Shown here piece after piece: positions 1 through 7,063 of a stretch of DNA of 15,625 nucleotides. Made by a program: the position numbers and the translations under genes. The notes under the pieces were generated by a model. It was given only the letters and a program-made list of their open reading frames with translations. It was not told the origin of the DNA and did not search any database. The stretch comes from an uncultured Clostridia bacterium (GTDB lineage: Bacteria; Bacillota; Clostridia; Peptostreptococcales; Anaerovoracaceae), in the NCBI GenBank assembly GCA_934277495.1, contig CAKQUI010000050.1, positions 1-15,625 of the forward strand, given 5' to 3'. Numbering within the stretch: the first letter of the stretch is position 1; each line of letters starts with the position of its first letter.

Positions 1-44
1 AGCGTACAGAATGTGTTGTCTTTGTATTTATGTTTAGGTTTCAT
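1..44 (-). CDS. N-terminus of an unidentified leftward gene (partial)
   Basis: On the minus strand an ATG at 44-42 opens a frame that stays open for 14 codons to the window edge, reading MKPKHKYKDNTFCT. A purine-rich but weak ribosome-binding stretch (AAGAGAAC) precedes it. A good minus-strand promoter lies about 150 bp upstream (222-194), which is the main reason for calling a gene here. The short lysine-rich start with a YKDxxF pattern recalls the N-termini of Rpn / PD-(D/E)XK-type nuclease-transposase family proteins. Fourteen residues are too few to assign a family, so that is only a guess. The gene diverges from everything else in the window. Confidence 0.4.
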   Translation of the reverse strand, partial: MKPKHKYKDNTFCT

Positions 45-68
45 GTGTTCTCTTTTCTTTATTATGTA

Positions 69-92
69 GGAAATATCGTTTTCGATATTTCC
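69..92. promoter_or_regulatory. Perfect 10-bp inverted repeat in the leader of the leftward gene
   Basis: GGAAATATCG (69-78) and CGATATTTCC (83-92) are perfect reverse complements around a TTTT loop. No T-run follows on either strand, so it does not look like an intrinsic terminator. It lies between the leftward promoter and the leftward start codon. It could be a repressor operator or a stable mRNA leader hairpin. A second, offset near-palindrome (GATATTTCCGGAATATC, 84-100) overlaps its right arm. Confidence 0.5.
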
Positions 93-193
93 GGAATATC
101 AACAAAAGTTTCATATGATAAAACGTGGCAAAGACACTTTTGCTCTATTCCTTTCCTTGTGTCGTATCGGTCAACAACAGTACTGCTGATATG

Positions 194-222
194 ATTGTAT
201 AATTTTGGAAATTAATTGTCAA
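194..222 (-). promoter_or_regulatory. Sigma-A-type promoter, leftward
   Basis: Read on the minus strand: TTGACA (222-217), a 17-nt spacer, then TACAAT (199-194). Transcription would start near 187 and run left toward the start codon at 44, giving a leader of about 140 nt. Near-identical direct repeats AATTTTGGAAATTA (201-214) and AATTTTTGGAAATTA (225-239) flank the -35 box and could bind a regulator. Confidence 0.65.
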
Positions 223-332
223 CCAATTTTTGGAAATTAGATCGCCTGTTTTTGTACACGTTAACAGGATGCGATGATCGATCCCTTGTCATATGCGAAA
301 CATAAAAATTTCAGTAAATTTGCATTTTGCAG

Positions 333-361
333 TTGACAAACAGGAGACGTACTGGTAATAT
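333..361 (+). promoter_or_regulatory. Near-consensus sigma-A promoter for the orphan small RNA
   Basis: TTGACA (333-338), a 17-nt spacer and TAATAT (356-361). This is among the best promoter matches in the window. The predicted start is at about 368-369. No start codon with a ribosome-binding site follows before the terminator at 477-514, so the product is probably a short non-coding RNA. Confidence 0.7.
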
Positions 362-367
362 GTAATT

Positions 368-514
368 AGTCTTAACTAACCGAACGATTAAGATAATCAA
401 TCAGTGCGAGATAGACATGGATCAGGCTGGTATCAGCCACAGTGGTATTTCGTTAAACGACACAAACATCATAAGAAACAGCATGGACAATGGCTACCAC
501 CGTGCTGTTTTTTT
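368..514 (+). ncRNA. Predicted orphan small RNA, about 147 nt
   Basis: Bounded by a near-consensus promoter (333-361) and an intrinsic terminator (477-514). Visible local hairpins in order: CTTAA (371-375) with TTAAG (388-392); GGCTG (425-429) with CAGCC (434-438) around a GTAT loop; TCGT (450-453) with ACGA (457-460); and the terminator stem. The ATG at 417 opens a frame that reads through the terminator and into the 94-bp repeats, has no ribosome-binding site and gives a low-quality protein, so coding is unlikely. I do not recognise the family. A tracrRNA was considered but no CRISPR repeat or cas gene is visible. It could be a trans-acting regulator, or belong with the repeat array just downstream, with which it shares a short motif. 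Confidence 0.55.
477..514 (+). terminator. Intrinsic terminator of the orphan small RNA
   Basis: AACAGCATGG (477-486) pairs with CCGTGCTGTT (500-509), ten pairs including one G-T, around a 13-nt loop. A run of seven T (508-514) follows. No gene ends immediately upstream, so it most likely defines the 3' end of the small RNA starting near 368. Confidence 0.8.
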
Positions 515-525
515 GTATCCGAAAA

Positions 526-554
526 GCCGGTGGCCGGGGGCGGCCGCAGCCGGC
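526..554. repeat. Very GC-rich nested hairpin
   Basis: GCCGG (526-530) pairs with CCGGC (550-554), and inside it GGCCG (532-536) pairs with CGGCC (541-545) around GGGG. This gives ten G-C pairs in 29 bases. No T-run follows. It sits between the small-RNA terminator and the first 94-bp repeat unit, and its composition is unlike the AT-rich DNA of 1-400. Confidence 0.6.
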
Positions 555-560
555 AGTCAT

Positions 561-1020
561 TACGTCCCGTTAGATAAAACTGACAGCTCGCCCCACAGGC
601 TGGTCAGCCGAGGTCAGTCACGATCCAAAGGGACGAAAACAGAGCCACATAGTGCCAGTTACGACCCATACAGCGATCACGACTGTCTGACACACTGGTC
701 AGATCAGTTGCCAAACCAAGAAAAGTATCGAAAACAGCAGAAATTCTATCAAAAACGCCCCATCCGGCAAAGCCAGCGGACCGTCAAGCCGGTCAGACGG
801 AGATAGCCGAGTCCCAAAGGGACGTTTTTAAGTGATCAGGTCTCGAAAACGACCCATCGGGCAGAACCAGCAGACTGACAATCCGGCCAGCCGGAAGCAG
901 CCGAGTCAAAAAGGGACGTTTTTGAGATGTTCGACTTCAAAAACGACCCATCGGGCAAAGCCAGCAGACCGTAAATCCGGTCAGCCGGAGACAGCTGAGC
1001 CGATGGATCGACTTTGAAGT
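561..1020. repeat. Array of five 94-bp tandem repeats that can form hairpins
   Basis: The anchor GGTCAG (GGCCAG in unit 4) occurs at 602, 697, 791, 885 and 979, so the period is 94-95 bp. A left-arm ACG recurs at 562, 661, 755, 849 and 943. A right-arm GGGACG-like block recurs at 630, about 725, 819, 913 and about 1005. Units 3-5 are close copies; units 1-2 are degenerate. Each unit has outer arms that pair: unit 4 TCTCGAAAACGACCC (841-855) with GGGACGTTTTTGAGA (913-927); unit 5 CTTCAAA (935-941) with TTTGAAG (1012-1018) plus CCATCGG (948-954) with CCGATGG (1000-1006); unit 3 AAAAACG with CGTTTTT; unit 1 CGTCCC with GGGACG. An inner GACCG...CGGTC hairpin is clear in units 3 and 5. As 94 is not a multiple of three, the open frames crossing it are not coding. 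Function unknown. Confidence 0.8.
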
Positions 1021-1241
1021 ATGTTTGTCGGCAGTAAAGGCAGAATGCTGTGGTCGCAGCCCATTGTTCCCGTCGGCCGCCTGAACACTGCTGCGTTCAA
1101 AATGGTTCACATAATACCGATGTCCGTCCTGGCTGCAATCGAAGAAGACGGCATCGCATCTTCAGCCGTGATCGTGCATTTTCCAACGAAGAGCGAAGGT
1201 ACAGGGAAGCTGTCCGTGCAGTGTACAGTAATAGAAAAAAG
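1021..1241. other. Stretch without a recognisable gene
   Basis: Two overlapping open frames cross this part (from 1021 and from 1050). Neither has a convincing ribosome-binding site or a protein I recognise, and both run into the decarboxylase promoter region. The base composition is more GC-rich than typical intergenic DNA here, so it may be a decayed gene fragment, but I cannot name a parent. Confidence 0.4.
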
Positions 1242-1270
1242 TTGCAAAAACCCTGTATTTACGGTATAGT
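1242..1270 (+). promoter_or_regulatory. Promoter of the decarboxylase operon
   Basis: TTGCAA (1242-1247), a 17-nt spacer and TATAGT (1265-1270), each one base from consensus. The start is predicted near 1277, which gives a leader of about 75 nt before mmdA. Confidence 0.65.
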
Positions 1271-1317
1271 TAGAATGGTATAAAAGTCTAATGACTCAGA
1301 GATAAACTAAACATCAC

Positions 1318-1336
1318 AGATCCACATCATGGATCT
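1318..1336. promoter_or_regulatory. 7-5-7 inverted repeat in the mmdA leader
   Basis: AGATCCA (1318-1324) and TGGATCT (1330-1336) are perfect reverse complements around CATCA. They end four bases before the ribosome-binding site GAGGAGG. This could be an operator or a leader hairpin affecting translation. A repeat of the same 7-5-7 layout occurs in the leader of the second permease (13222-13240). Confidence 0.45.
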
Positions 1337-1352
1337 TGAAGAGGAGGCATAT

Positions 1353-2900
1353 ATGAACAAGCTTGAAGAACTCCGCAGCCGCAAGGAACGCCATGCACAG
1401 GGCGGAGGGCAGAAAAGAATAGATGCGCAGCATGCGAAGGGCAAGCTGACAGCCAGAGAAAGACTGGACATTCTTTTTGACAAGGACAGCTTTGTTGAAA
1501 TCGATGTTTTCGTAAAACACAGATGCAGCAACTTCGGCATGGACGAGAAGGAGCTGCCCGGCGACGGTGTTGTTACCGGTTACGGACAGGTCGACGGCAG
1601 ACTCGTATTTGCTTTTGCACAGGACTTTACAGTAAGCGGCGGCTCTCTGGGAGAGTACCATGCAGAGAAGATAGTCAAGGTGCAGGACATGGCGCTGAAG
1701 ATGGGAGCACCGATCGTAGGTCTGCAGGATTCGGGCGGTGCGAGAGTCGAAGAAGGCGTAGCGGCGTTGTCGGGATTCGGCAAGATATTCCACAACAACA
1801 CTATTTCCTCAGGCGTGATCCCTCAGATATCAGTCATAATGGGACCGTGTGCAGGCGGAGCAGTATACTCCCCGGCCATAACAGACTATGTTTTCATGGT
1901 GGACAAGACGAGTCAGATGTTCATCACAGGTCCGCAGGTCATCAAGACAGTGACCGGTGAGGTCGTTACATCGGAGCAGCTGGGCGGAGCCGTGACACAC
2001 AACACCATAAGCGGCGTGGCACATTTCATGGGCTCCAACGATGAAGAGACACTGCTGATGGTAAGAGAACTCCTGAGCTATATACCGTCGAACAACATGG
2101 AGACTGCTCCTGTATACGCATGTGACGATGATGTCAACCGCATGATACCGGAGCTCAACGAGATAATACCTGACAATCCGAACAAAGCCTACGATATGTA
2201 CGAAGTCATCAGAAAGATTGCGGACGACGGCGTACTGTTCGATGTGATGCCGCATTATGCAAAGAATATGATAACATGCTATATCAGGATGGACGGAGCC
2301 ACCGTAGGAGTCATCGCCAACCAGCCTCAGGTGGGAGCAGGATGTCTCGACATCAACGCTTCAGACAAGGCAGCAAGGTTCATCAGAAGATGCGACGCTT
2401 TCAATATACCGCTGCTGACTATAGAGGACGTTCCGGGATTCCTTCCGGGCACAGCCCAGGAATACGGCGGCATCATAAGACACGGGGCCAAGATGCTTTA
2501 CGCATACTGTGAAGCTACAGTGCCTAAGATAACGATGATACTCAGGAAAGCCTACGGCGGAGCATACATAGGCATGTGCAACAAAGAACTGGGCGCAGAC
2601 CTTGTGCTGGCGTGGCCTTCCGCACAGATAGCAGTAATGGGTGCATCAGGAGCAGTCAATATCATTTCTTCCGTAAAGAAGGAGATAAAGGCAGCAGAGG
2701 ATCCTGAAGCAGTAAGGCAGGAAAAGATACAGGAATACGAAGAAAAATTCAACAATCCTTATATAGCAGCAGGACTCGGATATGTGGACGACATCATCGA
2801 GCCTGCCACATCGAGACAGAGGATAATAAGCGCTCTTGACATGCTGAGCACCAAGAGGGAATCTCTGCCGGCCAAGAAGCACGGCAATATCCCGCTTTAA
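1353..2900 (+). CDS. mmdA: Biotin-dependent decarboxylase carboxyltransferase alpha subunit (methylmalonyl-CoA decarboxylase type)
   Basis: A 515-aa carboxyltransferase of the acyl-CoA carboxylase beta (PccB/MmdA) family. It should move the carboxyl group between an acyl-CoA, most likely (S)-methylmalonyl-CoA, and the biotin of the carrier encoded downstream. The N-terminal crotonase-like half has QDSGGAR (125-131) and MGPCAGGAVYSP (163-174). The C-terminal half has FLPGTAQEYGG (363-373) and KAYGGAYIGM (399-408). Family members are usually about 510 aa, so it is full length. I chose the ATG at 1353 over the in-frame ATG at 1329 because GAGGAGG (1341-1347) sits just before it. It is followed 14 bp later by an OadG-type subunit and then a biotin carrier, which points to a membrane-bound decarboxylase and not a soluble propionyl-CoA carboxylase. 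The exact acyl-CoA (methylmalonyl, glutaconyl or other) cannot be fixed from sequence alone. Confidence 0.9.
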   Translation: MNKLEELRSRKERHAQGGGQKRIDAQHAKGKLTARERLDILFDKDSFVEIDVFVKHRCSNFGMDEKELPGDGVVTGYGQVDGRLVFAFAQDFTVSGGSLGEYHAEKIVKVQDMALKMGAPIVGLQDSGGARVEEGVAALSGFGKIFHNNTISSGVIPQISVIMGPCAGGAVYSPAITDYVFMVDKTSQMFITGPQVIKTVTGEVVTSEQLGGAVTHNTISGVAHFMGSNDEETLLMVRELLSYIPSNNMETAPVYACDDDVNRMIPELNEIIPDNPNKAYDMYEVIRKIADDGVLFDVMPHYAKNMITCYIRMDGATVGVIANQPQVGAGCLDINASDKAARFIRRCDAFNIPLLTIEDVPGFLPGTAQEYGGIIRHGAKMLYAYCEATVPKITMILRKAYGGAYIGMCNKELGADLVLAWPSAQIAVMGASGAVNIISSVKKEIKAAEDPEAVRQEKIQEYEEKFNNPYIAAGLGYVDDIIEPATSRQRIISALDMLSTKRESLPAKKHGNIPL

Positions 2901-2914
2901 CAGGAGGTACGAAA

Positions 2915-3334
2915 ATGGGTTTAATGGACAGATTTGCCGACCCGGAGCTTTTCCATTCGCTGAGCTTCGGACAGAAGATGGCAGGCTCGGCGGTCACTAT
3001 GCTCATGGGCATGGGTATAACATTCTGCATACTCCTGATACTCTGGGGGTTCATCGCAGTGATGGGCAGCGTGATGAATGCAGGAAAGAAGCAGTCCGCC
3101 AAGGATACGCCGGAGGCAGATGAACTGATAACGCCGGTGAAACCTCCTGCGGCGCCTGCAGCAGACAAAAATGACGAGGCTCTTGTCGCTGTCATAGCAG
3201 CAGCTGTAGCGGCATACGAAGGAAGCGGATCTTCCGGAGATCTCGTAGTCAGAAGGATAAAAAGGATATCAAAAGCACCAGATCCGTGGACCAGCGCTGC
3301 CAGGGAAGACTGTATCGAGAGCAGGCAGTTCTGA
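2915..3334 (+). CDS. oadG: OadG-family membrane subunit of the decarboxylase
   Basis: A 139-aa small subunit of the oxaloacetate decarboxylase gamma / methylmalonyl-CoA decarboxylase delta family. These proteins hold the carboxyltransferase on the membrane-bound beta subunit and stabilise the complex. There is one predicted membrane helix (about residues 26-51), then a charged stretch, a Pro/Ala-rich linker (about 69-85), an Ala-rich helix (about 88-104) and a basic tail with the W..AAREDC...RQF-type ending common in the family. The ATG follows AGGAGGT with good spacing, 14 bp after mmdA. The family is poorly conserved, so the call rests on architecture, tail and context. Confidence 0.85.
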   Translation: MGLMDRFADPELFHSLSFGQKMAGSAVTMLMGMGITFCILLILWGFIAVMGSVMNAGKKQSAKDTPEADELITPVKPPAAPAADKNDEALVAVIAAAVAAYEGSGSSGDLVVRRIKRISKAPDPWTSAAREDCIESRQF

Positions 3335-3418
3335 TACCGTACGAAGGACCGGTACAGAGCAGTGATCAACTGCCGTATATATGCGGTCCATGCATATTGT
3401 CGAAAGGAATTGATTGAT

Positions 3419-3817
3419 ATGAAAAAATATAATATTACCGTAAACGGAGTGACATACGAAGTCGAAGTAGAAGAAGCCGGCAGCACATCTGCTCCGGCAG
3501 CACCTGCGAAAGCAGCGCCGGCTCCCGCACCACAGGCAGCTGCTCCTGCAGCGACTCAGGCACCTGTGAAACCTGCGGCACCTGCAGCTCCAGCACCGGC
3601 AGGAAGCAATACAGTTACAGCACCTATGCCGGGAACTGTCCTTGACATCAAGGTAACAGAGGGGCAGCCTGTAAGCAAAGGCGACGTGCTGGTGATCCTG
3701 GAAGCCATGAAGATGGAAAATGAAATAATGGCAGCAGCCGACGGTACAGTAGACAGTATCACAGCTGTCAAAGGCTCGTCGGTCAGCGCAGGCGATGTGC
3801 TTGTGACACTTAAATAG
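3419..3817 (+). CDS. mmdC: Biotin carboxyl carrier subunit of the decarboxylase
   Basis: A 132-aa biotin carrier (MmdC/GcdC type). Residues 1-20 form the usual short beta-rich start ([18 protein letters not shown]). Residues about 22-62 are an Ala/Pro linker, a flexible arm between active sites. Residues about 64-132 are the biotinyl domain with EAMKMEN at 95-101, so Lys98 carries biotin. The frame is open 19 codons further up, but AAAGGA (3403-3408) precedes the ATG at 3419 and the protein from there starts like its family. An 84-bp gap with a small hairpin (TACCG 3335-3339 / CGGTA 3350-3354) separates it from oadG. No biotin carboxylase lies nearby, which supports a decarboxylase role. The gene that normally follows, the beta subunit, is absent. 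Confidence 0.9.
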   Translation: MKKYNITVNGVTYEVEVEEAGSTSAPAAPAKAAPAPAPQAAAPAATQAPVKPAAPAAPAPAGSNTVTAPMPGTVLDIKVTEGQPVSKGDVLVILEAMKMENEIMAAADGTVDSITAVKGSSVSAGDVLVTLK

Positions 3818-3865
3818 AAACAGAATAAAAAATGTTTTGGAATACAGCATTTTCATGATAAAATA

Positions 3866-3900
3866 AGAAGCGGTTTGAGAAAACCGCTTCTGTATTTGTC
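3866..3900 (+). terminator. Probable terminator after the biotin carrier gene
   Basis: AGAAGCGGTTT (3866-3876) and AAACCGCTTCT (3881-3891) form a perfect 11-bp stem with a GAGA loop. The following tract (GTATTTGTC) is only moderately T-rich, so termination may be partial. A weaker hairpin, AAAATG (3829-3834) with CATTTT (3848-3853), precedes it. Confidence 0.7.
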
Positions 3901-3905
3901 AGGCC

Positions 3906-3974
3906 GGATGCTTTGCATCCAGAGCATAGTCAGTTTTACATGCTGCCTGACAGAGGCAGCTCCGTTTTCCGGAG
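3906..3974 (+). other. Three consecutive short hairpins in the coaX leader
   Basis: GGATGC/GCATCC (3906-3911 and 3915-3920), GCTGCCT/AGGCAGC (3942-3948 and 3954-3960) and CTCCG/CGGAG (3960-3964 and 3970-3974) are perfect stems with small loops. The palindrome ATCTGCAGAT follows close by. I see no clear sigma-A promoter between the upstream hairpin and coaX, so the leader may be read through from the decarboxylase operon. I cannot match it to a known riboswitch. Confidence 0.45.
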
Positions 3975-4050
3975 ATCTGCAGATATTACGCCCATATACC
4001 GCAGCACAGCAGATGCGGATCGTGGAGCAGACAAAAAAGGAGATACAGTT

Positions 4051-4902
4051 ATGCTTTTAGCATTCGATGTAGGAAACACGAACATAGTCATGGGAGTCTT
4101 TGAAGACGGCAGGATGATAACCAGCTGGAGACTCGAGACGGACTACAACAAAAGTGCTGACGAATACGGCATGATAGTCAATCAGCTGTTCAGCTACGAA
4201 GGACTCAAAGTGACCGACGTAAGAGACGTCATAATATCCACAGTAGTACCTTCGGTACTTTACACACTGCAGCACCTTTCCCAGAAATATTTCCACAGGA
4301 GAGCCATCGTGATAGGCCCTGGGATAAAGACCGGTCTGGTGATAAAATACGACAATCCGAAACAGGTAGGTTCAGACAGGATCGTGAATGCTGTAGCGGC
4401 CCACGCCAAGTACGGCGGTCCGCTGATAATAATAGACTTCGGTACAGCGACGACTTTCTGTGCAATATCGGCAGAAGCAGAGTACCTTGGAGGCACTATA
4501 GCACCGGGACTGAAGATATCCTCCGAAGCGCTTTTTGAAAAGACAGCGAAACTTCCGAAAGTAGAGCTTGAAGAGCCGGGACACGTGATCTGCAGGAACA
4601 CCATCAACAGCATGCAGTCGGGCCTTGTCTACGGGCATATGGGTATGGTGGACTACATCGTCAAAAAAATGAAAAAAGAACTGCAGGATTACGAGGGCAG
4701 CCAGTGCGAAGTCAAGGTCATAGCCACCGGCGGACTGGCGACCCTGATAGACTCAGGGATAGACTGCATCGACCACGTGGACAAGATGCTCACGCTGGAA
4801 GGACTGCAGCTGATATACGAAAAAAACAGAAAGCTCAAGAGACACGACAACCGACATTCTCTTGAGGATCTTGAGGAGAAATATGAAAAAGCAGCTTTTT
4901 AA
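4051..4902 (+). CDS. coaX: Type III pantothenate kinase
   Basis: A 283-aa CoaX enzyme, which phosphorylates pantothenate with ATP as the first step of coenzyme A synthesis. It belongs to the ASKHA kinase fold. The N-terminal phosphate-binding motif DVGNTN is at residues 6-11, GSDR at 107-110, DFGTATTF at 129-136 and GGTIAPG shortly after; these are the standard CoaX blocks. The length is slightly above the usual 255-265 aa because of a charged C-terminal tail. The frame is open further upstream, but AAGGAGA (4037-4043) with 7-nt spacing and the conserved start select the ATG at 4051. Its 3' end overlaps dusB by 20 bp. The enzyme supplies CoA, which the neighbouring acyl-CoA decarboxylase uses, though a regulatory link is not shown. 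Confidence 0.95.
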   Translation: MLLAFDVGNTNIVMGVFEDGRMITSWRLETDYNKSADEYGMIVNQLFSYEGLKVTDVRDVIISTVVPSVLYTLQHLSQKYFHRRAIVIGPGIKTGLVIKYDNPKQVGSDRIVNAVAAHAKYGGPLIIIDFGTATTFCAISAEAEYLGGTIAPGLKISSEALFEKTAKLPKVELEEPGHVICRNTINSMQSGLVYGHMGMVDYIVKKMKKELQDYEGSQCEVKVIATGGLATLIDSGIDCIDHVDKMLTLEGLQLIYEKNRKLKRHDNRHSLEDLEEKYEKAAF

Positions 4903-5860
4903 GATCGATGACATAACCTTTGAAACTCCGTTCATCCTTGCCCCGCTGGCAGGGATAACGGACAGATCCATGAGAAGTCTCTGCCTCGAGCAAGGGGCTT
5001 CATTTGTTTATACAGAGATGGTAAGCGGCAAGGGGCTCTGGTACGGCGACCGCAAGAGCAAAGACCTGCTGGTTCCGGGACCGGATGAAAAAGGCCGCTT
5101 CGGCATACAGGTGTTCGGCAGCGATCCTGAGATAATGGAGTTTACGGCCTCATCTCTGAAAGACAGCGGCAACCTGATCCTTGATCTCAATGCCGGCTGC
5201 CCTGTTCCCAAAATCGTAAAGAACGGGGAAGGCTCCGCACTGATAAAAGACCCCGATCTGCTTTACGATATAGTATGCGCCATGGTGAAAGCCGCAGGAA
5301 AACCAGCCACAGTGAAATTCCGTATGGGCTTTGCAGCAGGCCAGGACACAGCGGTACAGACAGCGAAAGCAGCTGAAGCGGCAGGGGCTTCGGCAGTCAC
5401 GGTCCACGGCAGGACAAGGGAGCAGTATTATGAAGGAAAGGCCGACTGGGACGTCATAGCCCGTGTGAAGGACAGCGTGAAGATACCAGTGATCGGCAAT
5501 GGAGACGTGAACAGCGGCGAGGACGCCGTGGCGATGCTGGAGCAGACAGGATGCGACGGAGTGATGATAGCCAGAGGCGCACTGGGCAACCCCTGGATCT
5601 TCCGTGATGCAGCAGCACTGTGGCGAGGCGAGGAAAAACCGCTGCAGCCGGGCATGGAAGAGCGTGTGGGCATGCTGCTGAGACACCTTGACATGGTGGC
5701 GGCAGACAAAGGCGACTGGATCGCAGTCCGAGAGATACGCAAACACGTAGGCTGGTACATCAAGGGTCTGAGAGGCGCATCCTATATCAAGAGAGAAGTC
5801 AATTCCATAGACGATATAGACCTTATGAGAGAAAAGATAAGCAGGATACTGGAAAGATAA
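4883..5860 (+). CDS. dusB: tRNA dihydrouridine synthase (DusB family)
   Basis: A 325-aa FMN-dependent tRNA dihydrouridine synthase that reduces specific uridines in the tRNA D-loop with NADPH. The TIM-barrel motifs appear in order: [12 protein letters not shown] near the N-terminus (FMN site), [10 protein letters not shown] with catalytic Cys106, [18 protein letters not shown], and [13 protein letters not shown] (FMN phosphate binding). The small helical domain follows. The ATG at 4883 lies inside coaX in another frame, preceded by GAGGAG (4874-4879). The 20-bp overlap suggests translational coupling. It is the last gene of the coaX unit, followed by a terminator. DusB is the most common Dus type in Firmicutes; the target position cannot be read from sequence. 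Confidence 0.94.
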   Translation: MKKQLFKIDDITFETPFILAPLAGITDRSMRSLCLEQGASFVYTEMVSGKGLWYGDRKSKDLLVPGPDEKGRFGIQVFGSDPEIMEFTASSLKDSGNLILDLNAGCPVPKIVKNGEGSALIKDPDLLYDIVCAMVKAAGKPATVKFRMGFAAGQDTAVQTAKAAEAAGASAVTVHGRTREQYYEGKADWDVIARVKDSVKIPVIGNGDVNSGEDAVAMLEQTGCDGVMIARGALGNPWIFRDAAALWRGEEKPLQPGMEERVGMLLRHLDMVAADKGDWIAVREIRKHVGWYIKGLRGASYIKREVNSIDDIDLMREKISRILER

Positions 5861-5871
5861 CAAGACAGAGC

Positions 5872-5925
5872 ACCGGCGGTTCGATGTCAGCATGGATACT
5901 GACGTCAGAAAGCCGGTTTTTCTCT
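5872..5925 (+). terminator. Intrinsic terminator after dusB
   Basis: ACCGGC (5872-5877) pairs with GCCGGT (5912-5917). Inside, GATGTCAG (5883-5890) pairs with CTGACGTC (5899-5906) including one G-T. The sequence TTTTTCTCTCT follows. This separates the coaX-dusB unit from the prfA operon. Confidence 0.8.
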
Positions 5926-5935
5926 CTGAAAAGTC

Positions 5936-5964
5936 TATACAATTTTACACAATGATGCTATAAT
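5936..5964 (+). promoter_or_regulatory. Promoter of the prfA operon
   Basis: TATACA (5936-5941, 4 of 6 matches to TTGACA), a 17-nt spacer and a consensus TATAAT (5959-5964), just after the dusB terminator. The start is predicted near 5971, about 31 nt before the prfA ATG. Confidence 0.7.
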
Positions 5965-6001
5965 TATAAGTTGAAAAAATACGTAAAAACAGGAGTCTAA
6001 C

Positions 6002-7063
6002 ATGTTTGATAAATTGGATTTTATAACCGGTAAATATGACGAACTGGCTCAGAAAGTCTCAGACCCTGAGATTATAAACAACCAGCCGGTATGGCAGAAA
6101 TACGTCAAGGAGATGGGCGAGATAGAACCTATCGTAAAAAAATACAAAGAATACAAGAAAGCGAAGGCTGATATGGCAGATGCCAGAGAGATGCTGGAGG
6201 AAGGCGACGAGGAAATGCGTGAACTCGCCAAGATGGAGATCTCGGAGCTGGAAGACACCATCAGCCAGCAGGAGGAAGAACTCAAGATCCTGCTGTTGCC
6301 TAAAGATCCTAACGATGAAAAGAATGTTATACTGGAGATAAGAGCCGGTACAGGCGGAGACGAGGCAGCCCTTTTCGGCGCCGATCTGCTGAGGATGTAC
6401 ACAAGATATGCAGAGCGTAACCGCTGGAAGACCGAGCTCATGGAGATAAATGAGACAGGCATAGGCGGCATCAAGGAGGCCGTTATGCTTATCAAAGGTA
6501 AAGGAGCATATTCCAGACTCAAATACGAAAGCGGCGCCCACAGAGTGCAGAGAGTACCGGAAACAGAGTCCAGCGGCAGAGTGCACACTTCAGCTGCTAC
6601 AGTAGCGGTACTGCCTGAAGTCGACGACGTCGAGGTGGAACTCAACCCTAATGACGTCAGAGTCGATGTTTACAGAGCATCCGGAAACGGCGGACAGTGC
6701 GTAAACACAACAGACTCCGCAGTAAGGCTGACTCACGAGCCTACAGGTCTTGTGGTGACATGCCAGGATGAAAAGTCACAGATAAAGAACAAAGAAAAAG
6801 CGTTCAAGGTACTGCGTTCAAGACTTTACGATCTGAAGATGCAGGAACAGAACAAGGAGATAGCAGACCAGAGAAAGAGCCAGGTAGGTTCCGGCGACAG
6901 AAGTGAACGTATCAGGACATACAACTTCCCGCAGGGCAGAGTATCCGACCACAGGATCGGCATGACCATCTACAAGCTGGACAACTTCCTGGACGGAGAC
7001 CTGGACGAGATAATCGACGGCCTCATCACCAGCGATCAGGCCGAAAAGATGAAGAATTTCTAA
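6002..7063 (+). CDS. prfA: Peptide chain release factor 1
   Basis: A 353-aa class I release factor that reads UAA and UAG and triggers peptidyl-tRNA hydrolysis. The N-terminal domain is helical and highly charged. The codon-recognition tripeptide is PET at 186-188, in a VPETESSGR context like that of Bacillus RF1. The catalytic GGQ is at 230-232. The RF1-type block [11 protein letters not shown] follows, and the usual C-terminal region with [12 protein letters not shown] and a helical end completes the protein. The tripeptide is of the RF1 P-x-T type, not the RF2 SPF type, so it is not prfB, and no programmed frameshift is seen. AGGAG precedes the ATG. prmC, which usually follows prfA and methylates the GGQ glutamine, is not here. 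First gene of a probable five-gene operon. Confidence 0.97.
   Translation: MFDKLDFITGKYDELAQKVSDPEIINNQPVWQKYVKEMGEIEPIVKKYKEYKKAKADMADAREMLEEGDEEMRELAKMEISELEDTISQQEEELKILLLPKDPNDEKNVILEIRAGTGGDEAALFGADLLRMYTRYAERNRWKTELMEINETGIGGIKEAVMLIKGKGAYSRLKYESGAHRVQRVPETESSGRVHTSAATVAVLPEVDDVEVELNPNDVRVDVYRASGNGGQCVNTTDSAVRLTHEPTGLVVTCQDEKSQIKNKEKAFKVLRSRLYDLKMQEQNKEIADQRKSQVGSGDRSERIRTYNFPQGRVSDHRIGMTIYKLDNFLDGDLDEIIDGLITSDQAEKMKNF

Noticed and set aside
368..514. tracrRNA for a type II CRISPR system
   Set aside because: Size, small hairpins and terminator would fit, but no CRISPR repeat or anti-repeat partner and no cas gene is present in the window.
417..1017. Two open frames (417-806, 832-1017) as small protein genes
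   Set aside because: No ribosome-binding sites. The first crosses a terminator. Both run through 94-bp repeats whose period shifts the frame in each unit.
561..1020. CRISPR array or integron attC array
   Set aside because: Units are contiguous 94-bp repeats with no unique spacers, and no cas or integrase gene is visible. Matches to attC core sites are not consistent between units.
1021..1283. Hypothetical genes at 1021-1269 and 1050-1283
   Set aside because: They overlap in different frames, lack ribosome-binding sites, cover the mmdA promoter and resemble no protein I know.
5150..5893. Long minus-strand open frames across the operons (for example 5150-5893, 7380-8264, 8134-9303)
   Set aside because: They are antisense to conserved genes, Cys/His/Ser-rich in the way typical of shadow frames, and lack start signals.
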